DNA of 64,000 bases from Pseudomonas sp. BN102 (GCF_029871245.1 NZ_SSON01000050.1:1-64000), one strand, 5' to 3'; numbered from the stretch's first letter, positions 43,249 to 52,562 are shown. Made by a program: numbers and translations. Notes: a model not told the origin generated them from the sequence alone.

Positions 43249-43297
43249 CCCCCTCCCCGCCTGCCAGCCCATCCAAGGGATGGAGGCCAGCGGGGTC
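43249..43297 (-). promoter_or_regulatory. Hairpin and MalT-box-like sequence upstream of the FilA-like gene
   Basis: An imperfect stem-loop spans 43255-43297 just after the second LuxR gene and may act as its terminator, though no T run follows. Overlapping it, minus-strand GGGGAGGGGG (43249-43258) differs at one position from the MalT box GGGGA(T/G)GAGG. Since both upstream regulators have MalT-like architecture it may be an operator. The 233-bp gap shows no convincing -10/-35 pair. Confidence 0.35.
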
Positions 43298-43305
43298 ACC
43301 CCACC

Positions 43306-46017
43306 TCAGGCCTCACTCAGAAGACCCAGGCTCTTCCCTTTCAGTACCGCCTGGGTGCGGCTGCGCACGCCGAGCTTGGCGAACAGGTTGTGCAGGTGCC
43401 ACTTGATGGTGGCTTCCGACAGGTGCACCGCCTGGGCGATATCGCGGTTGGAAAGACCGGCTGCGACATAGCGCAGGATCTCCCGCTCACGATGGCTAAC
43501 GTCTTGATTTTCATCGAAAGTATCCGGATCAACCGAGAGCCGGCGGCACTGTTCGCGAAGGCTTTCGGCCACCCCCTGCCAGGCGCTGGCGCGCTTCGGC
43601 TCGGCGGCGCGCCAGGCGTCCCAAAACGGCAGCAGCCAAAGTGCGTCGTCCTGGAACAGCCGGCGGTAACCACGGTTCCAGGCTTCTTCCAGGGTGTTCT
43701 GGAACAAGGCGAAGGCTTTCTCGCTGTTACCTCTGCGCCAATACGCCACAGAAAGTAACAGCGACAGGCGTAGCCGCCGGTCGCGTTGATGCTCGTCCTG
43801 CTGTCGCGCCAGGCAGTTTTCCAGACTGGCCTGGGCCCGCTCCGGGCGCCGCTCGCTGAGGGCCAGGTGGGCTTCGGTCAGGGCCAAGGCGGTATGGGCA
43901 TCGGCGTAGCGCGCCAGCGGCAACACGGCCAGGTGCTGCTGCAATTGCAGGCAGATGCGCTCGGCCTCGTTGGGCCGCCGCAGCCAGAGCAGGAACTGCA
44001 CCTTGCAGGCCATGCCATGGGCGAACACCCGTTCGTAGCCGGCACCCTGCAAGCCAGCCAACCATTCGTCGAGCTGGGCCAGGGCCTGCTCCGGCTCGCC
44101 GGCGAAGAAGCGCGCCCGCGCCATCACCAGCTGGCCGCGGCTGATCAGCTCTACCGGCGTCGCCACATCGCGCCAGGTGGTGGCCAAGGGCAGCTCGGCG
44201 AGAATCGCCGCGTGGCGATCCTGTTCGTAGAGCAGGTCGGCATAGGCCAGGGCCAAGGGCCCGCCCACCCGGCTGCGCCGGCCGAACACCCGCTCGACCC
44301 GCGCCCGCGCGGTTTCGGCGATGGCACGGCCGCGCTCCAGCTCGCCGCTTTCCTTGCAGATCAGCGCCTCGATCAGGCTGGTCATTACGTGCAGGTATTC
44401 GCTGTCCACCAGCTTGAGGTTGTCGCGGGCCACGGCTATGGCCTTGGCCGCTTCGCCGAATTCGCCCATCAGCGCATAGGCCGCGGCCTGCACGCAGGCC
44501 AGGCTGGCACGGAACACCGGCTGGCTGTCCGGCACCATGCCGAGCCACTGGCGGGCGACCTTGAGGCAGGCCTCCAGCTTGTCCTGGTAGAGCATCACCA
44601 GCGCCTTGAGCACCTGGGACGCGGCCAGCAGTTCGCCGAGGCCGAAATGGATCACTTTGCCGCGTCCCTGCAGGAGGCGCGTATTGACTTCCTCGATCAG
44701 CGCCTCGGACTCAGCGAAGCGCTGCTCGAAGGCCAGCTGCCAGGCATAGAAGATCTGGAACACCGGATGCTCGCGGATAACCTCGGCCGGTACCGCCTTG
44801 AGCATGGAGAGGATGCCGTAGACCCGGTTGCCGGCGATCAGCCGCGCGCCCTGGCGCTCCAGCAGCTCGGCGGCGAAGGCAAAGTCGCGGCCGCGCAGGG
44901 CGTACTTGATGGCACGGTCCGGCAGGTCGCGGCCTTCGCACCAGCGCGCGGCGGCATGCAGCAGCGGCGTCGCGTCGGTCCGGCGCAGCAACCGACCCTG
45001 GAGGAATTCGGCGAACAGGTGGTGGTAACGGAACCAGTCGCCCTGCTCGTCCAGGGGAATGACAAAGAGCTGCTCGCGCTGCAGGCGCATCAGCATGTCG
45101 AGGCCATCGCGGCGGCCGGTCAGGGCATTGCACAGGTCGGCGCAAAACTCGTCCAGCACCGAGGTCTGCTCGAGGAACTGCTGCAGCGGTTGCGGCAGGC
45201 TGTCGAGCACGTCCTCGGTCAGGTAGTCGGCGATGTCGCGCTCGGTGCCGCTGAGGCTGGCGAGGAACGCCGCGCGGTCGGGATGTCGCGCCAGCGCCAG
45301 GCTGGCCAGGTGCAGGGCGGTGATCCAGCCCTCGGTACGGGTGTGCAACTGGCGAATCTCGCCAGCGGACAGCTGCAACTGGCGGACCTCGCGGAAGTAG
45401 GCTTCGGCTTCCTCCAGGGTCAGACGCAGGTCTTCGGCCTTGAACAGCAGCGACTCGGCCTCGCTGAACAGCAGACGGGGGGTGTAGCGCGTGCTGCTGA
45501 CCAGGTGCACCCGCGGCGGCAGGTTCTCGATCAGGTAGCGCGCGCCCTGGTCCAGGGCGACATGGCGGATGCGGTGGAAGTCGTCGAGCATCAGGTAGAG
45601 CTCGCCCTCGATGCGCTTGAGGTCGCCGACGAAGGCATCGATCACGGCTTCGATGGGCCAGTTCACATCGCCCTGCAACAGCCCCACGGTATTCCCGCCG
45701 AACCCCGGCAGGGCCGCATCCACCGCGGCCACCAGGTACTGCAGCAGGCGCTGCGGCTCGCTGTCGGCCTCGTCGCAGGACAGCCAGGCGACGTGCGCGC
45801 CCTCGGCCTGCAGGTGCTGGCGGAACAGACTGAGCACCGTGCTCTTGCCGAAGCCGGCCGGGGCGCTGAGGATCAGCACGCGGCGGTCACGGGCGGCGAG
45901 CAGGCGCTCGATCAGGGCGCGGCGCGGCAGCAGCGGGCGGCCCCCTGCATCGGCCGGGAACAGTTTGGTGCGCAGCAAGGGAATCTGGTGCGGACGGGAC
46001 AGGCAGAGATCGGTCAT
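43306..46017 (-). CDS. MalT-like LuxR-family transcriptional regulator (second of pair)
   Basis: A 903-residue signal-transduction ATPase. Near residue 52 is Walker A (APAGFGKST), then a Walker B-like LYLMLDDFHRI near residue 140. A winged-helix and TPR-like helical middle follows, and a C-terminal LuxR helix-turn-helix (REREILRYVAAGLSNRDIAQ, then ATIKWHLHNLFAKLGVRSRT). This is the MalT/AlkS architecture, activated by a small inducer and ATP. Its start overlaps the stop of the preceding regulator by 4 bases. It lies just before the FilA-like gene. Confidence 0.92.
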   Translation of the reverse strand: MTDLCLSRPHQIPLLRTKLFPADAGGRPLLPRRALIERLLAARDRRVLILSAPAGFGKSTVLSLFRQHLQAEGAHVAWLSCDEADSEPQRLLQYLVAAVDAALPGFGGNTVGLLQGDVNWPIEAVIDAFVGDLKRIEGELYLMLDDFHRIRHVALDQGARYLIENLPPRVHLVSSTRYTPRLLFSEAESLLFKAEDLRLTLEEAEAYFREVRQLQLSAGEIRQLHTRTEGWITALHLASLALARHPDRAAFLASLSGTERDIADYLTEDVLDSLPQPLQQFLEQTSVLDEFCADLCNALTGRRDGLDMLMRLQREQLFVIPLDEQGDWFRYHHLFAEFLQGRLLRRTDATPLLHAAARWCEGRDLPDRAIKYALRGRDFAFAAELLERQGARLIAGNRVYGILSMLKAVPAEVIREHPVFQIFYAWQLAFEQRFAESEALIEEVNTRLLQGRGKVIHFGLGELLAASQVLKALVMLYQDKLEACLKVARQWLGMVPDSQPVFRASLACVQAAAYALMGEFGEAAKAIAVARDNLKLVDSEYLHVMTSLIEALICKESGELERGRAIAETARARVERVFGRRSRVGGPLALAYADLLYEQDRHAAILAELPLATTWRDVATPVELISRGQLVMARARFFAGEPEQALAQLDEWLAGLQGAGYERVFAHGMACKVQFLLWLRRPNEAERICLQLQQHLAVLPLARYADAHTALALTEAHLALSERRPERAQASLENCLARQQDEHQRDRRLRLSLLLSVAYWRRGNSEKAFALFQNTLEEAWNRGYRRLFQDDALWLLPFWDAWRAAEPKRASAWQGVAESLREQCRRLSVDPDTFDENQDVSHREREILRYVAAGLSNRDIAQAVHLSEATIKWHLHNLFAKLGVRSRTQAVLKGKSLGLLSEA

Positions 46018-48791
46018 GGTTCGAGCAGCCCCAGCTCGCGGGCACGCCGGATCGCCTGGGTCCGGTTACGTACCTTGAGCTTTTCGTAGATGTTGTGCAG
46101 GTGCCACTTCACGGTCCCCAGCGCCAGGGCGAGCTGGTGACCTATCTCTTCGTTGGACAGCCCCTTGGCGGCGAGGCAGACCACCTCGCGCTCGCGGTCG
46201 GTGAGGCCTTCCTCGAGCACATCCTGGGACTTGCGCGCGTCCTGCCCCGGCCAGGCCGCCAGCAGGTCGCGGATGAAACCCTGCAACGCCGGCTGCCGCT
46301 CGGCCGCCTCCAGTTGCTGGAGCAACTGGCGAATGGCGTCGCCCTCTTCGATGAAGAGGCTGCGCACCCCTTCGCGCTCGGCGCTGAGCAGGCACTGCAC
46401 CAGCAGGCTCTGGGCCCGCTCCTGGTAGCCCAGGCGCTGGTAGCTGAGGGCCGCCAGCAGGTCGAGGCGCAGACGCAGCAGGCCGTGCCAGTTGGGTTGC
46501 AGCTTGCCGCGCAACTGGCTGATCTCGTGCAGCGCTTCGCTGAAATGGCCGCGGGCCTGCTGCAGACGCACGCGGATCAAGCCCTGCACCCAGAGCGCCG
46601 AGTTGGCGCCGTGCTGGCTGCCACCTCCGGCCAGCTTGTTCCAGTCCACGCCCTTGAAACGCTGCTCGGCGCGCTTGACGCGATCGGCGCCCGGTTCCTG
46701 GAGGATCAGCGATATCTCGTCGGCCACCGCCCGCGCGTAGTAGCGCCAGGACTGGTTGCGCGCGGCGAGATTCTGCATCAGCACCAGGGTGGCCTGGGCT
46801 TCCTTGGGCTTGTCGTGCATGCGCTGGATGCGCGCGAGGAAGAGCATGCCCCGGGCGTAGATGTCGATGGGACGGATGACGTCGATATGGGTCAGGGCGG
46901 CGGCCAGGCGTTCTTCCAGGCCGGCGAGGCGGCCCTGCTGGTAGGCGATCAGGGATTCGACTATCACCGGCAGCGCCATGGCCCGGGACTTCTCGCCGAG
47001 TGCAGGCATGACCTGGGCGCGCATCTGCTCATAGAGCTTCTGCGCCTGCTTGACCTGCCCCTGCTCCAGCGCCAGGAGGATTTCCACGTTGGCCAGTTGC
47101 ATGTCCAGGTAGCGGCCTTCGAGAAAGTGGTTGCGCTGCTGGGCCAGGGCCAGCAGGCGTCGGGCTTGCCCCGGCTGGACAAGGGCCACCTGGGCCATGG
47201 CGCCGATCACCAGGATGGCCACTTCGAGGAAGGCCTGGTTGCGGCCGAGCTGGGCCTCCACCCGGCGGGCGATGGTCACGCAGAGGTCCAGGTCGTCCTT
47301 CTGCAGGGCGATGGCGGCCTTGACCGCCAGGGTGGCCAGGTACTTGTCGCTCAGTTGGGTTTCGGCACGGGCCCCGCCCCAGCGCTCCAGCAGCTCGTCG
47401 AGCATCCGGTTGGCTTCCGGCAGGGCCATTTCCGTAGCGCGGTTCCAGACATCGGCCAGTATCAGGGTCGGGTAACGCTCGGCGATCTCGTCCGGCACCT
47501 TCTGCCGCCAGCGGTAGATCTTGTTCAGCTGGCCGCGGTTGATCAGGTCCAGGCCGCAGCCGTCCACCAGGGCGGCGAGCATCTCCGGGTCTTCGGCGAG
47601 GCTTGCGTGCTCGATGGCGAGGTTCTGCATGTGGTGGTTGGTGAACCACAGGCTGGCGTTGAAGTGCAGCTGCTTGAGGCGCTCCGGGTCGCTGGCCTTG
47701 AGGCGGCCGCGGAGGAAGTCGGCGAACAAGTGGTGGAAGCGGTACCACTGGCGCTCACGGTCGAGCGGCAGGAGGAACAGCTGCATGGTTTCCAACTGCT
47801 CCAACAAGGCCTGGCCGTCGTGGCGGCCGATCAGGGCATTGGCCAGGTCGCCGCTGAGCTGGCTGGCGATGCCGAGCGCCAGCAGGGCGTCCTGCAGTTC
47901 GGCGGGCAATTGTTCGAAGACGCTCGCCAGCAGGTACTGGCCGACCGTGGCCTGGTCGCAGCCCAGGCGTTCCATCTGCTCGGCGGCCTGGGGCTGGTGG
48001 CGCAACCAGAGGCTCGCCAACTGCACCCCAATCGCCCACCCTTCGGTATGGCTGTGCAGCGCCGCCAATACAGCATCATCCAGTTGCAGGCCGGAGCGGG
48101 CCAGGTAGTCACGGGTTTCTTCGGCGGAAAGGCGCAGCTCGTCGAGGCCGATCTCCAGCAGCCAGCCCTTGGCCCGTAGGGTGGCCAGGCTGAGCGGCGG
48201 CAACGAACGGCTGCCGACCGCCAGGCTGAAGCTGGCCGGGGCCAGGCGCACCAGCCGGCCGAGGGCGGCGTAGAGTTCCGGGTCCTTGATCAGGTGCAGG
48301 TCGTCCAGCACCAGCAGGAGCGGGCCGCTGTGCCGGGCAAGATCCACCAGCAGGCTTTCCAGCACGGCGTTGACCGGCACCTGCATGGTGTTCTGCAGGT
48401 AACCCCGGGCGTAGTCGCCCAATCCGGGCACGGCTTCGCCGAGGGTCTTGATCAGTTGCTGGAAGAAGCGCGCCGGGTCGTCGTCCTCGGCTTCCAGGGA
48501 GAACCAGGCGACGGCGCTGCCGGCGGCACGGCGCTGTTCGGCCAGGGCCGCCAGGGCGGTGGTCTTGCCGAATCCGGCCGGGGCCGAGAACAGCAGAAGA
48601 CGAGCATGGGGATGGGCGGCCAGTGCGGCCTGGACCTGGGGCCTGGGCAAGTAATCGGCTGATGCCTGGGGGGTTACGAGTTTGGAGCGCTGACGGCTAC
48701 CGGCTGCGGGGTTGAGAACTGCGTCCACTGCCTGAATCCCTATGTCGTTATCGTTGTGGAACGGAGGTACATCTCCGTGGGATTTATCCAT
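46014..48791 (-). CDS. MalT-like LuxR-family transcriptional regulator (first of pair)
   Basis: A 925-residue paralogue with the same plan: Walker A SAPAGFGKTTAL near residue 70, Walker B LLLVLDDLHLIKDPEL near residue 160, a long helical repeat middle and a C-terminal LuxR helix-turn-helix (DREREVVCLAAKGLSNEEIG and VKWHLHNIYEKLKVRNRTQ). It has about 45 extra N-terminal residues before the ATPase domain; the start ATG at 48791 has AGGA only at long spacing, so it could be shorter. It is divergent from pabB, with 101 bp between. Confidence 0.9.
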   Translation of the reverse strand: MDKSHGDVPPFHNDNDIGIQAVDAVLNPAAGSRQRSKLVTPQASADYLPRPQVQAALAAHPHARLLLFSAPAGFGKTTALAALAEQRRAAGSAVAWFSLEAEDDDPARFFQQLIKTLGEAVPGLGDYARGYLQNTMQVPVNAVLESLLVDLARHSGPLLLVLDDLHLIKDPELYAALGRLVRLAPASFSLAVGSRSLPPLSLATLRAKGWLLEIGLDELRLSAEETRDYLARSGLQLDDAVLAALHSHTEGWAIGVQLASLWLRHQPQAAEQMERLGCDQATVGQYLLASVFEQLPAELQDALLALGIASQLSGDLANALIGRHDGQALLEQLETMQLFLLPLDRERQWYRFHHLFADFLRGRLKASDPERLKQLHFNASLWFTNHHMQNLAIEHASLAEDPEMLAALVDGCGLDLINRGQLNKIYRWRQKVPDEIAERYPTLILADVWNRATEMALPEANRMLDELLERWGGARAETQLSDKYLATLAVKAAIALQKDDLDLCVTIARRVEAQLGRNQAFLEVAILVIGAMAQVALVQPGQARRLLALAQQRNHFLEGRYLDMQLANVEILLALEQGQVKQAQKLYEQMRAQVMPALGEKSRAMALPVIVESLIAYQQGRLAGLEERLAAALTHIDVIRPIDIYARGMLFLARIQRMHDKPKEAQATLVLMQNLAARNQSWRYYARAVADEISLILQEPGADRVKRAEQRFKGVDWNKLAGGGSQHGANSALWVQGLIRVRLQQARGHFSEALHEISQLRGKLQPNWHGLLRLRLDLLAALSYQRLGYQERAQSLLVQCLLSAEREGVRSLFIEEGDAIRQLLQQLEAAERQPALQGFIRDLLAAWPGQDARKSQDVLEEGLTDREREVVCLAAKGLSNEEIGHQLALALGTVKWHLHNIYEKLKVRNRTQAIRRARELGLLEP

Positions 48792-48892
48792 AATTATCAG
48801 AATGCTTTTCCTCAGTAAACTTCGGAAATGGCTCTAGGATCAACACTGCCGGCAGACTAGAATCCGCGCTTGCATCCTGCCCGCGTCCCCCT

Positions 48893-50242
48893 ATGCCTGA
48901 CTGCCATCTGCACGCCCTGCCCTACCACGAATCTCCCGGCGAACGCTTCGCCCTGCTCCGCCAGGCGCCCGGCGCCGTGTTGCTGGATGCCGGCCGCCCG
49001 GTCGCCAACCGTGGACGCTATGACCTATTCAGCGCCTGGCCATTGGCAGCGTTTGCGGCGGAGCCGGGCGAATCGGCCAACGACTTCGCCCAGCGCCTTC
49101 GGGAGGCTCTGGCAGGGCTTGGCAAGGCCGAGTTGCCTGCTGGAATCGAGCTACCGTTCGTCGGCGGACTCATCGGTTACCTGGCCTATGACTTCGGTCG
49201 CCGCGTGGAGCACCTGCCGGAGCAGGCCATCGACGACCTGCAATTGCCGGATGCGCAGCTCGGCCTCTATGCCTGGGCGCTGATCAGCGACCATCAGGCG
49301 CGCACCAGTCAGCTGGTGTTCCACCCGAGCCTGGACGAAGGGGAGCGGCAGCGCCTGATCGCCCTGTTCAATGAGCCCGGCAGCGCGCCCGCCGGCCCCT
49401 TCCGCCTGCGAGCCCCCTTTGCCGCCAACCTGGCGGAAAGCACCTACCGAAAGGCGATCGAGCGGGTACAAACCTATATCCAGGCCGGCGACTGCTATCA
49501 GGTGAACTTCACCCAGCGCTTCCAGGCACCCTGCGAGGGCGACCCCTGGACGGCCTACCAGGCCCTGCGCACTGCCTGCCCGACACCCTTCGCCGGCTAC
49601 CAGGCGCTGGCCGGTGGTGGCGCGATCCTCAGCCTGTCGCCGGAGCGCTTCATCAAGGTCAGCCAGGGGCAGGTGGAAACCCGCCCGATCAAGGGCACCC
49701 GGCCACGCGGGGGCACGCCGGAGGAAGACCGCGCCCAGGCGGATGAACTGCTGGCCAGCCGCAAGGACCGCGCCGAAAACCTGATGATCGTCGATCTCCT
49801 GCGCAACGACCTGGGACGCAGCTGCGCCATAGGTTCGGTGCGGGTGCCTGAGCTCTTCGCCCTGGAGAGCTACCCCAACGTGCACCACCTGGTCAGCGCC
49901 ATCACCGGCCGCCTGGCCGCGGACAAGGACGCCCTGGACCTGATCACCGGCAGCTTCCCCGGCGGCTCCATCACCGGCGCCCCGAAGATCCGCGCCATGC
50001 AGATCATCGATGAGCTGGAACCGACCCGCCGTTCGATCTACTGCGGCTCCCTGCTCTATCTGGACGTGCGTGGCGAACTGGACAGCTCCATCGCCATCCG
50101 CACCGTGCTGGTGAAGGATGGCCAGGCCAGCTGCTGGGGCGGCGGCGGCATAGTCGCCGACTCCGACTGGCAGGAGGAGTACCGGGAATCCATCACCAAG
50201 GTGAAGGTGTTGATGGAGACGCTGGAGGGTCTTGAGAATTGA
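48893..50242 (+). CDS. pabB: Aminodeoxychorismate synthase component I PabB
   Basis: A 449-residue chorismate-using enzyme of the anthranilate synthase I/PabB family. Seen are the N-terminal half with FVGGLIGYLAYDFGRR, then the catalytic half: CYQVNFTQRF, SLSPERFI, RPIKGTRPRGG, IVDLLRNDLGR, GSFPGGSITGAPKIRAM and the closing GGGIVADSDWQEEY. PIKGT (Lys at position 2 of the motif) marks PabB rather than TrpE, so it makes aminodeoxychorismate for folate synthesis with a PabA partner encoded elsewhere. No strong ribosome site is seen before the ATG. Confidence 0.94.
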   Translation: MPDCHLHALPYHESPGERFALLRQAPGAVLLDAGRPVANRGRYDLFSAWPLAAFAAEPGESANDFAQRLREALAGLGKAELPAGIELPFVGGLIGYLAYDFGRRVEHLPEQAIDDLQLPDAQLGLYAWALISDHQARTSQLVFHPSLDEGERQRLIALFNEPGSAPAGPFRLRAPFAANLAESTYRKAIERVQTYIQAGDCYQVNFTQRFQAPCEGDPWTAYQALRTACPTPFAGYQALAGGGAILSLSPERFIKVSQGQVETRPIKGTRPRGGTPEEDRAQADELLASRKDRAENLMIVDLLRNDLGRSCAIGSVRVPELFALESYPNVHHLVSAITGRLAADKDALDLITGSFPGGSITGAPKIRAMQIIDELEPTRRSIYCGSLLYLDVRGELDSSIAIRTVLVKDGQASCWGGGGIVADSDWQEEYRESITKVKVLMETLEGLEN

Positions 50243-50257
50243 GCGGTTTCCTCTTTT

Positions 50258-50358
50258 GTGGGGGCGAATTCATTCGCTAAGGGCAGCTCAGCTGCCCCCG
50301 TGGAGACTCTGCTGGACAGACCTGCGGTCTGTTTAGCGATTGAAATCGCCCCCACAGG
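50258..50358. repeat. Intergenic repeat pair (GGGGCGAATTCATTCGC / GCGATTGAAATCGCCCC)
   Basis: Two copies of the common repeat, GTGGGGGCGAATTCATTCGC near 50260 and GCGATTGAAATCGCCCCCAC near 50336, enclose short inverted arms GGGCAGCTCAGCTGCCC and CAGACCTGCGGTCTG. They lie after pabB and before the shared terminator. Confidence 0.8.
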
Positions 50359-50386
50359 ATTGCCCCCTCACCCTTCCCCCAGAAAC

Positions 50387-50414
50387 GAAAAAGCCCGCTT
50401 TCGCGGGCTTTTTC
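50387..50414. terminator. Bidirectional terminator between pabB and thrH
   Basis: Stem AAGCCCGC / GCGGGCTT with loop TTTC, flanked by A residues on the left and T residues on the right, so it can serve plus-strand pabB and minus-strand thrH, which converge here. Confidence 0.88.
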
Positions 50415-50426
50415 ATGGGCGGTGAC

Positions 50427-51044
50427 TCAGAGGCTCAGCTGGCGGTCGGAGGCCTTGATGAACTCGCGCTTGAGGTCTTCGTAGGTGTGCACCGCCGGGA
50501 ACTGTGGGAACTCGCGAATCACGTTTTCCGGGGCATGGAAGAGGATGCCGGCGTGGGCTTCGCTGAGCATGGTGGTGTCGTTGTAGGAGTCGCCGGCCGC
50601 GATCACGCGGTAGTAGAGGCTCTTGAAGGCGATCACGGACTGGCGCTTGGGGTCCTTCTGGCGCAGCTGGTAGCCGACGACACGATCGGTCTCGTCGGTG
50701 ATCAGACGGTGGCAGAGCAGCGTCGGGAAGCCCAGCTGGCGCATCAGCGGCTGGGAGAACTCGTAGAAGGTGTCGGAGAGGATGACCACCTGGAAGCGCT
50801 CACGCAGCCAGTCGACGAACTCGACGGCGCCTTCCAGCGGCTTGAGCGTGGCGATCACTTCCTGGATGTCGGAAAGCTTCAGGCCATGTTCGTCGAGGAT
50901 GCGCAGGCGCTGTTTCATCAGGACGTCGTAGTCCGGGATGTCACGGGTGGTCGCCTTGAGCGCTTCGATTCCGGTTTTTTCCGCGAAGGCAATCCAGATT
51001 TCCGGAACCAGTACACCTTCAAGGTCGAGACAGGCGATTTCCAC
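50427..51044 (-). CDS. thrH: Phosphoserine phosphatase / homoserine phosphotransferase ThrH
   Basis: A 205-residue HAD-family enzyme. HAD motif I is CLDLEGVLVPE with Asp and Glu (DxE rather than DxD, as in ThrH), motif II is VVILSDTFYEF with the Ser, and motif IV is GDSYNDTTML. In P. aeruginosa ThrH transfers phosphate from phosphoserine to homoserine and can rescue threonine synthesis. Length and sequence match. It ends at the shared terminator and is divergent from cysH. Confidence 0.94.
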   Translation of the reverse strand: MEIACLDLEGVLVPEIWIAFAEKTGIEALKATTRDIPDYDVLMKQRLRILDEHGLKLSDIQEVIATLKPLEGAVEFVDWLRERFQVVILSDTFYEFSQPLMRQLGFPTLLCHRLITDETDRVVGYQLRQKDPKRQSVIAFKSLYYRVIAAGDSYNDTTMLSEAHAGILFHAPENVIREFPQFPAVHTYEDLKREFIKASDRQLSL

Positions 51045-51238
51045 GAGCAGTTTCCCCGCATGGCATTTTTGATTGGAGGCGGCACTCTATCCGCTCGCCC
51101 CTGGCGGCGCAACGCGGCCCTTATAGCCGAATATGGCAGCGCTACTTCCTGATGGTTATTTAGTGGCATAACTCCCCTTTGTTAAGATGCGCGCCATAGA
51201 GCGCGCCCAGCGCCATCCCATAATAGGAAGCCTGCCTG

Positions 51239-51973
51239 ATGAGCCACCCCTTCGACGTCACCGAACTGGCGACGGCCTACGCCAGCAAGTCCCCCCAGGA
51301 CATCCTCAAGCTCGCGTTCGAGCATTTCGGCGACGAGCTGTGGATCTCCTTCAGCGGCGCCGAGGACGTGGTGCTGGTGGACATGGCCTGGAAACTGAAC
51401 AAGAACGTCAAGGTCTTCAGCCTCGACACCGGCCGCCTGCATCCCGAGACCTACCGTTTCATCGAGCAGGTCCGCGAGCACTACGGCATCGCCATCGAGG
51501 TGCTGTCGCCGGACCCGCGCCTGCTGGAGCCCCTGGTCAAGGAAAAGGGCCTGTTCAGCTTCTACAAGGACGGCCATGGCGAGTGCTGCGGCATCCGCAA
51601 GATCGAACCGCTGCGGCGCAAACTGTCCACGGTCAAGGCCTGGGCCACCGGCCAGCGCCGCGACCAGAGCCCGGGCACCCGCTCCCAGGTCGCCGTGCTG
51701 GAAGTGGACGGCGCCTTCTCCACGCCGGACAAGCCGCTGTACAAGTTCAACCCCCTGGCGCAGATGACCAGCGAGGAAGTCTGGGCCTATATCCGCATGC
51801 TGGAGATTCCCTACAACCCGCTGCACGAGCGCGGTTTCGTCAGCATCGGCTGCGAGCCCTGCACCCGCCCAGTGCTGCCGAACCAGCACGAGCGCGAAGG
51901 CCGCTGGTGGTGGGAGGAAGCCACCCAGAAGGAATGCGGGCTGCACGCCGGCAACCTGATCAGCAAGGCCTGA
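51239..51973 (+). CDS. cysH: Adenylylsulfate (APS) reductase CysH, [4Fe-4S] type
   Basis: A 244-residue PAPS/APS-reductase-family protein. [10 protein letters not shown] is the phosphate-binding loop. Cys116-Cys117 (GECCGIRK) and Cys205/Cys208 (GCEPCTR) are the four [4Fe-4S] ligands found in APS- but not PAPS-specific enzymes, and Cys233 in KECGLH is the catalytic nucleophile. It reduces APS to sulfite with thioredoxin in sulfate assimilation. TAGGAAG precedes the ATG. P. aeruginosa CysH is slightly longer at the N-terminus. A CXXC protein gene follows 4 bases on, and cysB lies nearby. Confidence 0.95.
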   Translation: MSHPFDVTELATAYASKSPQDILKLAFEHFGDELWISFSGAEDVVLVDMAWKLNKNVKVFSLDTGRLHPETYRFIEQVREHYGIAIEVLSPDPRLLEPLVKEKGLFSFYKDGHGECCGIRKIEPLRRKLSTVKAWATGQRRDQSPGTRSQVAVLEVDGAFSTPDKPLYKFNPLAQMTSEEVWAYIRMLEIPYNPLHERGFVSIGCEPCTRPVLPNQHEREGRWWWEEATQKECGLHAGNLISKA

Positions 51974-51977
51974 GGCC

Positions 51978-52331
51978 ATGCGCATCACCCTGGTGAAGAA
52001 GGTCCTGGCCGACGGCCAGGACTGCCGCAAGTGCCGGGATGTGATGGAGCGCCTGGAGCGCGGCGGCCACCTAGGACGGATCGACCGCATCCTGGTGGCC
52101 GACGAGCGCAACCCGGCCAGCGCCGGCTGGATGGCCGCGCAACACTACGGCGTGGATACCGCACCCTTCTTCGTGGTGCGCCATGACGATGGGCGGGAGC
52201 AGGTCTACACCGTCTTCCTCGCCTTTCTCCACGAGGTGCTGCAATCGCCCTCGCCCGCTCCGGCTGCCAGCGCCGAGGAAGTCGAAGGACTCAAGGATCT
52301 GGCCAACCTCGATGGACTGGACAGGCTCTAG
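51978..52331 (+). CDS. Small thioredoxin-fold protein downstream of cysH
   Basis: A 117-residue protein with a short beta strand, a redox-type Cys16-X-X-Cys19 (GQDCRKCRD) and, about 45 residues later, VDTAPFFVVRHDDG, whose Pro fits the cis-Pro of the thioredoxin fold. It has no signal peptide and is therefore cytoplasmic. It begins 4 bases after cysH and must be in the same operon, so a role as dedicated reductant or partner of APS reductase is an attractive inference. I do not know a named family for it. Confidence 0.75.
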   Translation: MRITLVKKVLADGQDCRKCRDVMERLERGGHLGRIDRILVADERNPASAGWMAAQHYGVDTAPFFVVRHDDGREQVYTVFLAFLHEVLQSPSPAPAASAEEVEGLKDLANLDGLDRL

Positions 52332-52401
52332 CTGACGCCTGGGCACGGATATCGGGGGGCTTCGTCGAACTCAGACCAATCTTCGACGCGCCGGTATGCC
52401 C

Positions 52402-52524
52402 CGTAGGTTGTGGCTGAGCTACGCGAAGCCCAGCGAATGTGCGCAGGACCGCGAAACGCGATCCCATCAGCCCTGAGCTATGGATAACGCTCCGCTCGCG
52501 GACCGCCGCCCGCCCATCCTATGA
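52402..52524. repeat. Degraded copy of the CGTAGGTTG inverted repeat
   Basis: CGTAGGTTGTGGCTGAGC followed by GCGAAGCCCAGCG is the left arm of the family at 9324 and 32466. The right arm is worn beyond clear pairing. It occupies the gap between the thioredoxin-fold gene and the cysB terminator. Confidence 0.55.
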
Positions 52525-52535
52525 ACGGCCCCAAT

Positions 52536-52562
52536 GAAAAAGCCCGGCAATCGCCGGGCTTT
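52536..52562 (-). terminator. Terminator of cysB
   Basis: Stem AGCCCGGC / GCCGGGCT with loop AATC. Read on the minus strand it is followed by five T residues. It lies 17 bases past the cysB stop. Confidence 0.88.

Noticed and set aside
43786-48179. Very long plus-strand reading frames (about 770 and 690 codons) opposite the two LuxR regulators
   Set aside because: They lie antisense to proteins with clear ATPase and helix-turn-helix motifs, have the Gln/Gly/Leu/Val/Ala-rich low-complexity composition of GC-rich shadow frames and show no known domain.
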